Positions 4,838 through 11,615 of a stretch of 11,615 nt of DNA are shown here, piece after piece. The notes under the pieces are model-generated. The model was given only the letters and a program-made list of their open reading frames with translations. It had not been told where the DNA came from and ran no database searches. Source of the stretch: Candidatus Hydrothermota bacterium (GTDB taxonomy: Bacteria; Hydrothermota; Hydrothermia; UBA1063). Each line of letters begins with the position of its first letter. The stretch's first letter is position 1. Where the stretch lies: positions 1 to 11,615 of the forward strand of contig QNDO01000031.1 of the NCBI GenBank assembly GCA_003644895.1. Reading direction: 5' to 3'. Made by a program: the position numbers and the translations under genes.

Positions 4838-6642
4838 TAATCTACCGTCAGAGTCTTGGAGATATTCTTGGGAAAATCAGGGTCAATCCCTTTTCTGATA
4901 CTCATATAATAGGCCACAATTTGCATAGGAATTACAGCAAGTATTGGTACGAGAAACTGATTTACATCAGGGAGCGGTACAAATATATCACTTTCCCTTT
5001 GAAGTTCTTCGTCTGGAGGAGCAATTGTGATGATTTTCCCTTCTCTACATTTAACTTCATTGATGTGAGAGAGTATCATATCCTTATCTTCCTTAGTAGA
5101 AAGGAATATAACGGGGTAATCTTTTTCAACTATGGAAAGTGGGCCGTGTTTAAATTCTGAAGAATACATCCCCTCTGCGTGAACATAAACCACTTCTTTT
5201 ATTTTGAGGGCCCCTTCCAGCGCAATGGGATAGGTCATTCCATATCCAAGTACATAAAAGTCCCCCCAGGAATACAATGCCTCTATAATTTTCTCTTTAT
5301 ATCTTTCTGAAATTTTCAATGCTTCCACAAGAAGCGGGGGAACCTCTTCGAAATCTAAATCAGGCGGCGTGATTCCTTTAAGCTCAGCGAGTTTTAAAGA
5401 AAGATGAAGAAGTGCAATCACCTGATTTACAAAGGTTTTGGTAGCTGGAACACTTATCTCTACATCAGAAAGGACAGGAACAACATAATCACATTTTAGA
5501 GCTATAGAGGAACCGAGTACATTTATTAATCCCAGTAAAGGTCCTTTACCGTCGAACACATCTATGGCATTTTTTACGTCCTTTGTTTCTCCGCTTTGCG
5601 TTACTGCAAAAAGTAGATCTCCTTCAGCAAGTACTGGACCATATCTCTCTCCGAATTCTGAAGCAGGGACTGGGATAAAAAGTTCTTGCGATATTCTAGA
5701 AAAATAAAAACTCCCCATCAGAGCAGCGTGCAAAGAAGTACCACTACCGATAATAAATTTTTTATTTGCTTTCAATATTGTTTTTGCGATGATATTTTCT
5801 TCTGTAAAGTCTTTTAGAAAATTTATGAGATTTCTCGCTTTCTCTGGCGACTCATTGATTTCCTTTAGCATAAAATGAGGGTATTCTCCCTTTTCTGCTT
5901 CTTCGATGCGCAAGTCGTTATGAACTGGTTCTCTTTGAAGTTTTTCGTTGGTGATCAGATCATAAATCTTATAATAATTATGGCCAAATTCTACCATTTC
6001 TCCGTCATTTAATGTTACAATGTTCCGTGTGAGATCGAGAAGTGCTACTAAGTCGCTGGAGACTGCAATAAAATTCTCACCCACTCCAAGAAAGAGAGAT
6101 GATCCCTTTTTGACTGCAAAAAACTTTTCTTCGTCTATTTTGGTGATGCTAAAAGCATAATCGCCTCTCATTTGCCTGAATGCACTGAATATAGCTTTTT
6201 TCATACTATTTGAAGATTTGAGGTTTTCTTCAATTACATGTACCAGGGTTTCACCGTCATTTTCTCCAAGAAAATTATGACCTTTGGAAATTAATTCCTC
6301 CCGTAAAAAGGGAGAATTCACAATGTTCCCATTATGTGCGCCAATCAAACTTTTCTTGCAGTCAAAATGGGGCTGGGCATTCTCAAAGCTGGGCCTGCCA
6401 TAGGTGGCCCATCTCAATTGAATAGTTCCCTTGTATCCTTTAACTTCTCTGAAATTCAATTCTTTTTCCACTTTGTGTATTTTACCGGGAGACTTTCTTA
6501 TTTCAAAATTTCCACTTTTTGTCACATATCCAATTCCCACTGTATCATACCCTCTATATGAAAGTCTATAGCCGGCTCTTGTAAGAATTTCACCTAGTTC
6601 TTCTTTATCCTCATCGAATATTATACTGAAGAAACCGCACAT
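4837..6642 (-). CDS. glmS: Glutamine-fructose-6-phosphate aminotransferase (isomerizing)
   Basis: GlmS converts fructose 6-phosphate and glutamine to glucosamine 6-phosphate and glutamate, the entry to UDP-GlcNAc and peptidoglycan. The 601 residues comprise an N-terminal class II glutaminase (nucleophile Cys 2 after Met removal, YRGYDT 29-34, RWAT 77-80, HNGN 103-106, RGDYAF 159-164) and two SIS isomerase domains (GSGTS 299-303, TQSGET 348-353, VPATKTF 398-404, SSEFKHGP 494-501). The end SKTLTVD matches the conserved tail with its substrate Lys (596). The glutaminase is divergent: RWATYG replaces RWATHG, NAQPH (88-92) replaces NAHPH, and NDGE (128-131) replaces TDTE. I recall a clade with this set, so it is probably functional. 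GGAGGAGG precedes the ATG, inside the rodA end; the 1-nt gap leaves no room for a glmS ribozyme. Confidence 0.93.
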   Translation of the reverse strand: MCGFFSIIFDEDKEELGEILTRAGYRLSYRGYDTVGIGYVTKSGNFEIRKSPGKIHKVEKELNFREVKGYKGTIQLRWATYGRPSFENAQPHFDCKKSLIGAHNGNIVNSPFLREELISKGHNFLGENDGETLVHVIEENLKSSNSMKKAIFSAFRQMRGDYAFSITKIDEEKFFAVKKGSSLFLGVGENFIAVSSDLVALLDLTRNIVTLNDGEMVEFGHNYYKIYDLITNEKLQREPVHNDLRIEEAEKGEYPHFMLKEINESPEKARNLINFLKDFTEENIIAKTILKANKKFIIGSGTSLHAALMGSFYFSRISQELFIPVPASEFGERYGPVLAEGDLLFAVTQSGETKDVKNAIDVFDGKGPLLGLINVLGSSIALKCDYVVPVLSDVEISVPATKTFVNQVIALLHLSLKLAELKGITPPDLDFEEVPPLLVEALKISERYKEKIIEALYSWGDFYVLGYGMTYPIALEGALKIKEVVYVHAEGMYSSEFKHGPLSIVEKDYPVIFLSTKEDKDMILSHINEVKCREGKIITIAPPDEELQRESDIFVPLPDVNQFLVPILAVIPMQIVAYYMSIRKGIDPDFPKNISKTLTVD

Positions 6643-6643
6643 T

Positions 6644-7822
6644 TTACGCCTCCTCCTTTAAAATTCTAAAGAGCATGGAGAGCATTATAAATTCTACAAT
6701 AATATGACTTCCACCAAATGTCATAAAAGGTAAGGGAATCCCTGCTACAGGGAATAAACTAACATTTGCAGCCATGTTTAAAGCATAGTGATAGAAAAAA
6801 TATCCCCAGATACCAAGTAATATACCTTTATGATACCTCCCGGTCCTCTGAGTCAATTTTAATATAAATACTAGAAATAATGAATACAGTAAAAGAAGAA
6901 ATGATGTGCCGAGAAATCCAAATTCTTCACCAAAACTGGTAAAAATAAAGTCAGTATGTGCTGCAGGAAGAAAGGCTAGTCCCTTTTGGGTTCCCTTACC
7001 GAGTCCTTTCCCAGTTAAACCACCTGATCCTAATGCAATCTGAGCCTGATAAATCTGCCATGCTTCTCGATTTTTGTATTTTTCTGGTGCGAGAAAGGCA
7101 GTCAATCGTTGCTTTTGGTACTCCTTTAGTCCCTTTTTCCAGATTATAGGTGTTGAGAGAGATACTGTTAATATAAGGAAGAGATTTATAAGTATTATAA
7201 AAGGAGAAAAGTTTCGCAGTTTCAAATACACAAAAGTCCCAACAAAAAGAATTACTATTAATAATGGGTGAATGGAAAAGAGGGCACTGAGAGGCACAAG
7301 AATAAGAGGAATAAGAATCTCTCTCGGGGCTCCCACACCATAGGTAATTGCAAAGAAAATAAAGAAATAAGTCACTGATGTGGCAAGATCAGGCTCAATC
7401 AGTACCAGAGCGGCGGTCAACATAGTTACGAGTAAGGCCTTTAATACCTGGCTATTTTTAATCTTTTCTCTCTCTGCATATATCCGGGAAATAACCAGAA
7501 TCAATGAAAGCTTGGCAAATTCGGAAGGCTGAATATTAAAGAATCCTATAGGAATCCACCTTTTTACATCCTCATGCGAAGAGAATAATACTACTACCAG
7601 CAGGATTAGTATAAGAACATGGAATACATAGGATAATAATTTGAGATTTTTAAAAGGTAAAAGGTAGAAAAGCATACCAGCGACAATAGCAAGTATTAAC
7701 CTCTGGATTTGTCCCCAGAAAAAGATATCCTTTATAGCACTTAGCTCCAGCAAACCGACCAAGGTGATAATAATTGCAATAATAAGTATTCCTATCAAAT
7801 AAAATTGCTTATTTTTTCTCAT
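6644..7822 (-). CDS. rodA: RodA, SEDS-family peptidoglycan glycosyltransferase
   Basis: RodA polymerises lipid II into glycan strands during cell elongation, in the inner membrane, together with PBP2. The protein has about ten hydrophobic segments. From the ATG at 7822 (392 residues) the family motifs are RWIPIGFFNIQPSEFAK (88-104), EPDLAT (143-148, its Asp aligning with the catalytic Asp of the QPDLGT motif), ALGSGGLTGKGLGKGTQ (263-279), FLPAAHTDFIF (284-294) and IPLPFMTFGGSH (362-373). The last is usually GGSS. I chose the ATG at 7822 over an in-frame TTG at 7849 because GAGAGGTGGT immediately precedes it and the extra nine residues match nothing. It overlaps the mrdA end by 14 nt and is 1 nt from glmS. 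Lying next to PBP2 and MreBCD favours RodA over FtsW. Confidence 0.93.
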   Translation of the reverse strand: MRKNKQFYLIGILIIAIIITLVGLLELSAIKDIFFWGQIQRLILAIVAGMLFYLLPFKNLKLLSYVFHVLILILLVVVLFSSHEDVKRWIPIGFFNIQPSEFAKLSLILVISRIYAEREKIKNSQVLKALLVTMLTAALVLIEPDLATSVTYFFIFFAITYGVGAPREILIPLILVPLSALFSIHPLLIVILFVGTFVYLKLRNFSPFIILINLFLILTVSLSTPIIWKKGLKEYQKQRLTAFLAPEKYKNREAWQIYQAQIALGSGGLTGKGLGKGTQKGLAFLPAAHTDFIFTSFGEEFGFLGTSFLLLLYSLFLVFILKLTQRTGRYHKGILLGIWGYFFYHYALNMAANVSLFPVAGIPLPFMTFGGSHIIVEFIMLSMLFRILKEEA

Positions 7823-9476
7823 ACCACCTCTCAAGGATCTTGGCTGCAATAGGTGCAGCGGCCTCGCTTCCGTGTCCTGCGTTTTCTACTACCACGGTTA
7901 TTACAATTTGCGGATTGTCATAAGGTGAAAAGCATGTGAATAATGAATGATCTTTGCCATGCGGATTTTGAGCTGTTCCTGTTTTGCCTGCGAAGCTGAA
8001 TTGTGGAGAGTAAAGGAAACTGGCTGTACCATGTTCTCCTTCAATCACCTGAAGCATGCCTTCTCTCACAATTTCGAAATCTTCTCTTGGAAGATCCCAT
8101 TTTATGTATCCGGGATTGTGATCTGCAAGGAGATGAGGAATCGCACTTACACCTCTATTCGCTATGATACCTGTAACAACTGCAATCCATATCGGTGTGA
8201 GCAGTACCTCCCCCTGTCCTATGGCTAAATTCATAACATACCCCTCTGTAAATCCGTAATCACCATATTTTTTCCGATAATAATCCACATCTGGAAGCAA
8301 CACCTGATATTCTCCGGGTAAATCTATACCTGTTTTTATTGGTAACCGAAAGTCCTTGAGAATATTTAAGAAATTCTCAAGTCCCACTGTTAATCCTAAC
8401 TGATAAAAATATACATCGCACGATTGAGCTATTGCCTGTATCAAATCAAGACTGCCATGCCCTGAAGATTTCCAGCATTTCCATACTCTTCTTCCGAATC
8501 TATAACTGCCTGGGCAATAAAATACGGTATTTCTCTCAATTTTACCGCTTGCAAGTCCAATCAGAGCGGATATTGGTTTAAACACAGAACCAGGAGGATA
8601 GAGTCCCTGTATGGTTCTGTTTATGAGAGGAGACGATGGGTCTTTTAGATAGTCCTCCCACCTAAGTTTAATAAGTGAAGAGCCGAAATAAGGCTTTGAA
8701 TACAGCGAATAGATATCCCCTGTAATTGGGTTATAGACTACACATGCACCCTTTTTGTATGGAAGAAATAAGGAATCTATATAGTGGGTTAGGTCTGAAT
8801 CTATGGTGAGTCTGAGAGACTTCCCTTTTACAGGTGGTATTGGAGGCCGAGGATTAAGATCTACAATGGCGCCTTTGGAGTCCATGGCAATAAATCTGTA
8901 TCCATCCCTGCCCCTGAGGATTGTATCATACACTGCTTCCACTCCAGATTTGCCAACTACATCTCCAGGGCTTAAATTGAACTTTTCAATTTCTTCTTGT
9001 GAGGCTTCACCAACGTATCCAATAATATGAGACAAATAATTGAATTGGGGGTAATATACACGTGAGGGGTCCGCATCTACCACAACGGAAGGAAATTCTT
9101 CATAATTTTCTTCAATAATCAGAGCTTTATGAAATGGTATTCCTGTTTTTATTGTTATATAATTACTTTTAATCTTCAAAGTTTCAGGATCTACGTCTAA
9201 CCTTCCCAGAATTTCCTTGAGCTTTTTTAGACCCTCAGGGGGTATTAAATCAGGAATAAGAGAAACCCTGAATACAGGTTCCCAGTGTGCTAATAATTTT
9301 CCCTTTCTATCATAAATGTCTCCACGAGGAGCATGTAACTTAAGTGGTTTCAAGTAATTTTTCAAAGAAAGTTCGTAATAATATTTATGCTTGAGAATCT
9401 GTACCTGGAACAATCTTAAGAATAATATTGTGAATACCAACCATATACCTATGTTAAAGATCTTATTTTTATTCAT
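7809..9476 (-). CDS. mrdA: Penicillin-binding protein 2, elongation transpeptidase
   Basis: PBP2 cross-links peptidoglycan during elongation and partners RodA. From the ATG at 9476 (555 residues) the layout is a single N-terminal membrane anchor (about 5-28), the pedestal with APRGDIYDRKGKLL (49-62), and the transpeptidase domain with SVFK (catalytic Ser 297, Lys 300), SCD (352-354, the SxN-type motif) and KTGTA (498-502). Cys 321, Cys 334, His 340 (in GHG) and Cys 353 line up with the positions of the zinc site described in E. coli PBP2, as I recall it. An in-frame TTG at 9491 would overlap the mreD stop but lacks a Shine-Dalgarno. The ATG at 9476 has AAAGGA directly before it, unusually close, so the start is not certain. 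It lies between mreD and rodA in the elongasome operon. Confidence 0.93.
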   Translation of the reverse strand: MNKNKIFNIGIWLVFTILFLRLFQVQILKHKYYYELSLKNYLKPLKLHAPRGDIYDRKGKLLAHWEPVFRVSLIPDLIPPEGLKKLKEILGRLDVDPETLKIKSNYITIKTGIPFHKALIIEENYEEFPSVVVDADPSRVYYPQFNYLSHIIGYVGEASQEEIEKFNLSPGDVVGKSGVEAVYDTILRGRDGYRFIAMDSKGAIVDLNPRPPIPPVKGKSLRLTIDSDLTHYIDSLFLPYKKGACVVYNPITGDIYSLYSKPYFGSSLIKLRWEDYLKDPSSPLINRTIQGLYPPGSVFKPISALIGLASGKIERNTVFYCPGSYRFGRRVWKCWKSSGHGSLDLIQAIAQSCDVYFYQLGLTVGLENFLNILKDFRLPIKTGIDLPGEYQVLLPDVDYYRKKYGDYGFTEGYVMNLAIGQGEVLLTPIWIAVVTGIIANRGVSAIPHLLADHNPGYIKWDLPREDFEIVREGMLQVIEGEHGTASFLYSPQFSFAGKTGTAQNPHGKDHSLFTCFSPYDNPQIVITVVVENAGHGSEAAAPIAAKILERWYEKK

Positions 9477-9487
9477 TCCTTTATAAT

Positions 9488-9901
9488 TCAATATACGACT
9501 GTAACCGCCACAGAAAGCAAAGTTGTAAACAAAAATTTAAGTGATAGATTGATAATCTGTATATCCAGGAGAATTGCTTTAACCCCAAAGTAGACCAGGA
9601 GTAAAACAAATATTACCAGTGTTTTTGTTACAAACAGCCTTAAATTCAAAGTAGATCTTATAAATACGATTATCTGCTGAAAAATCACAAAGAGTATAGG
9701 AGATATCCAAAAAGCGCGCATAGATATTCCATCAATAAGTATTCCGATAACAAAGGCAGCCAGGAAACCCCAAAATGGCGATGCTGTAAAGAAGAAAGGT
9801 AGTAGTAGTGCAATTGCTATATCAGGTGAATTTTTAGGAAGTAAATGCTGGGAAATAGCTGCAAAAAATATAATTAGAAGTATTGTTATTCTCCGTTTCA
9901 T
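9488..9901 (-). CDS. mreD: Rod shape-determining membrane protein MreD
   Basis: MreD is the small integral membrane partner of MreC that helps hold the elongasome in the inner membrane. The 137-residue protein is almost wholly hydrophobic, with about five membrane segments and few charged loops. Family sequence is weakly conserved; recognisable points are the early Pro-Asp (PDIAIALLLPFF, 26-37) and GFLAAFVIGILIDGI (45-59), typical of the family's central helix. The identification rests strongly on position between mreC and mrdA. The ATG at 9901 is preferred to a GTG at 9904 because AAGGGA then sits at normal spacing. It overlaps the mreC stop by 1 nt (TGATG). Confidence 0.88.
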   Translation of the reverse strand: MKRRITILLIIFFAAISQHLLPKNSPDIAIALLLPFFFTASPFWGFLAAFVIGILIDGISMRAFWISPILFVIFQQIIVFIRSTLNLRLFVTKTLVIFVLLLVYFGVKAILLDIQIINLSLKFLFTTLLSVAVTVVY

Positions 9902-10608
9902 CACTTTCCCTTTCTCAGAAGTAAGTGCAGGTTTCTATAGGGTTGAAAGAAAGGCAATACTTTGCATTTTTTGAAAAGTGGATTATTTTCATCTTTCAAA
10001 ACAGTGTCCACGATACCTACCGGGATGCCCGCGACTTTAAACTCCCCTATACCAGCCGTGACGAGAGTATCGCCCTTTCTGAAAGAAATGTCTAGAGGGA
10101 TAAATCTAACTTCCGGTCTTTCCGAACCGTACAATATTCCCAATGTTCCGGTTCTCACATTTTTTACTCCGATTCTAAACTCTTTATTAAAAATTGTCAT
10201 TATTTCAATAACCCCATCTTCTGATTTAAATAATTTTCCTGCGAGATTTCCATAAATATCCAAAGCAAGAAAATTTGCATCTCTCAAAGGGTTCTTCACT
10301 TTTAGAGTAATATATCTTGGAATTCCAAGTGGGTTATAAGCTGTAATATTACCTTTGATATAAGGCAGTTTTTTAACTGGAGTCTCCTGCTTTACGGTTT
10401 CAACATAAAATTTTTCTTTTAATTCAGCTAGTTGCTGCGCTAAAGAGTCCCTTTCCACTTCTGCTTTGCTGATATCTTGTAAGAAGGTAGCAATTTTTTG
10501 CGCTGGGTAGTATAGAGTTTTAATCAGGACCCCATGTAGTCCTCTTTTAAATATAGGAATGTTGACGACAATAGATAACAATAGAAAAAGGAAAAATTCC
10601 CTTTTCAT
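9901..10608 (-). CDS. mreC: Rod shape-determining protein MreC
   Basis: MreC is a periplasmic scaffold, anchored in the inner membrane, that binds PBP2 and links it to MreB through MreD. The protein has a short cytoplasmic start (MKRE), one membrane helix (about 5-20), a coiled coil (about 45-72) and the beta-barrel region (about 85-235) with the family signature LVTAGIGEFKVAGIPVGIV (182-200). At 235 residues it is on the short side for MreC, with little of the C-terminal extension seen in enterobacteria. The ATG at 10608 overlaps the mreB stop by 1 nt (TGATG); a TTG just before it is less likely. Stop overlaps mreD likewise. Confidence 0.92.
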   Translation of the reverse strand: MKREFFLFLLLSIVVNIPIFKRGLHGVLIKTLYYPAQKIATFLQDISKAEVERDSLAQQLAELKEKFYVETVKQETPVKKLPYIKGNITAYNPLGIPRYITLKVKNPLRDANFLALDIYGNLAGKLFKSEDGVIEIMTIFNKEFRIGVKNVRTGTLGILYGSERPEVRFIPLDISFRKGDTLVTAGIGEFKVAGIPVGIVDTVLKDENNPLFKKCKVLPFFQPYRNLHLLLRKGK

Positions 10609-11615
10609 CAAACTTCGGCTCTTCTTTTGATGGAGGATTTTTTCTGTTTCATCAGTACATGTTCGTAGTCCTCAATATTATCAATAATTTTCCCTGCGCC
10701 CATAACCACACATTCAAGGGGATTATCAACTTTTTTTACTGGAATATTTGTCTCCTCCATAATAAGCTCATCTAGGCCTTTTAAAAGAGATCCTCCTCCA
10801 GTGAGGTATATGCCTCTATCGATAATATCCGCCACAAGTTCAGGGGGAGTTTTCTCTAAAGCTTTTTTAATTGCTTCAATTATCTGGTTGATAGGTGATT
10901 TTAAAGCCTCCCTAACCTCTGTTGAAGTGATCTCTATGGTTTTGGGTGCGCCGGTTACTAAATCTCTCCCCCTAACCTCCATGCTTTCTTCAACTTTTGA
11001 AGGAAAGGCATTCCCCAGATAAATCTTGATCTGTTCTGCAGTCTGTTCGCCAATCGCTACTCTGTATTTTTCTCTTATATAACTGGCAATCGCTTCATCC
11101 ATCTCATCTCCGGCCACGCGTAAGGAAATATTGGTTACAAGTCCTGAAAGAGATATCACCGCAATCTCTGTAGTTCCACCACCAATATCAATTATCATAT
11201 TGCCCGTAGGTTCGTTTATGGGTAGTCCAATTCCAACAGCGGCAGCAATTGGTTCTGAAACAAGAAGTACTCCGGTAGCTCCCGCGTTCTCTGCAGAATC
11301 TCTTACTGCTCTTTTCTCTACCTCTGTTATCCCAGAGGGAACCGCAATTAGGACCTTGGGCCTGAAGAAAAGATTCTTGCTGAGCACTCTTGATAAAAAA
11401 TTGTAGAGCATCTCTTGAACAAGATCAAAGTCAGCGATTAATCCATCTTTCATAGGTCTTTGAGCAATAAGACCTTCTGGGGTCTTTCCCAACATTTTTT
11501 TTGCTTCTTCTCCACAGGCAACTACTTCTCCTGTGTATTGATCAACAGCCACAACTGAAGGTTCTCTTAGAACAATCCCCCTGTGTTTTATGTAAATAAG
11601 AGTTGTAGCAGTTCC
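10608..11615 (-). CDS. mreB: Actin-like rod shape protein MreB, 5'-truncated by window edge
   Basis: MreB forms membrane-bound filaments that position the elongation machinery. The reading frame stays open to the window edge beyond an internal GTG (11552). The first visible codons give GTATTLIYIK, which matches the first phosphate loop of MreB (DLGTANTLIYVK), so only about 10-20 N-terminal residues are missing. Of the 335 visible residues, others that fit are REPSVVAVD (17-25), RPMKDGLIADF (53-63), VPSGITEVEKRA (92-103), DIGGGTTE (143-150, second phosphate loop), VRGRDL and LTGGGSLL (271-278, adenosine motif). The C-terminus ends in a basic stretch (KQKKSSIKRR, 323-332) beyond the usual family end. 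It is the first visible gene of the operon; its promoter lies outside the window. Confidence 0.95.
   Translation of the reverse strand, partial: GTATTLIYIKHRGIVLREPSVVAVDQYTGEVVACGEEAKKMLGKTPEGLIAQRPMKDGLIADFDLVQEMLYNFLSRVLSKNLFFRPKVLIAVPSGITEVEKRAVRDSAENAGATGVLLVSEPIAAAVGIGLPINEPTGNMIIDIGGGTTEIAVISLSGLVTNISLRVAGDEMDEAIASYIREKYRVAIGEQTAEQIKIYLGNAFPSKVEESMEVRGRDLVTGAPKTIEITSTEVREALKSPINQIIEAIKKALEKTPPELVADIIDRGIYLTGGGSLLKGLDELIMEETNIPVKKVDNPLECVVMGAGKIIDNIEDYEHVLMKQKKSSIKRRAEV

Noticed and set aside
4780..5160. Plus-strand open frame of 126 codons across the glmS/miaA junction
   Set aside because: It lies antisense to two certain genes, has no Shine-Dalgarno I can see, and its product resembles no family.
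6643..6700. glmS ribozyme upstream of glmS
   Set aside because: The gene starts 1 nt after the rodA stop, leaving no leader, and upstream sequence is rodA coding sequence.
7947..8228. Plus-strand Cys-rich open frame of 93 codons inside mrdA
   Set aside because: Antisense to the conserved transpeptidase domain, including the KTG motif region. The Cys content comes from complementing GCA/ACA-type codons.

Overview
The window reads as chromosomal DNA of an anaerobic, rod-shaped bacterium of moderate-to-low G+C. Anaerobic life is suggested by the NifX-like / ferredoxin-containing Mrp ATPase cluster. Rod shape is suggested by a complete mreBCD-PBP2-RodA block. Genes are tightly packed: most neighbours overlap by 1-14 nt or are separated by 1-2 nt. 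No nitrogenase, phage, transposase, CRISPR or tRNA gene is visible. I cannot fix the phylum from this sequence; an uncultivated anaerobic lineage is plausible but is only a guess.

Right-facing part (1-3782). The window opens inside a sugar-phosphate nucleotidyltransferase (1-702, 5' end missing). After a weak terminator and a good sigma-70-type promoter (TTGACA-N17-TATTAT, 731-759) comes a five-gene operon with an ideal Shine-Dalgarno: a small DUF5320-like protein with Gly-Arg-aromatic hexapeptide repeats and a helical tail (784-1116), two tandem NifX/NifB-C-like proteins (1119-1565, 1562-2059), and two MinD/Mrp-type ATPases each with an inserted two-cluster ferredoxin domain (2059-2919, 2916-3782). 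The first NifX-like protein ends in a coiled coil and the second in a Gly/Arg-rich tail. The small protein carries both kinds of segment, which hints at an assembly. The likely theme is handling of an Fe-S or metal cluster; the actual client is unknown.

Convergent junction (3783-3904). This short gap holds an 8-bp inverted repeat (one arm reaching into the miaA stop) and a striking run of nine CpG dinucleotides spaced 6-8 nt apart, resembling a decayed heptamer repeat.

Left-facing part (11615-3905). One apparently continuous operon reads mreB (5' end off the window), mreC, mreD, mrdA (PBP2), rodA, glmS, miaA. It joins the elongasome (actin-like MreB, scaffold MreC/MreD, the RodA-PBP2 glycosyltransferase/transpeptidase pair) to GlmS, which feeds amino sugar into UDP-GlcNAc and peptidoglycan precursors, and ends with the tRNA modification enzyme MiaA. 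Its promoter lies outside the window.

Points worth a second look are the shared tails in the NifX operon, a 41-nt imperfect inverted repeat covering that operon's -10 and Shine-Dalgarno, the CpG heptad array, a lysine in place of the Walker A Thr/Ser of MiaA, and a divergent glutaminase motif set in GlmS.
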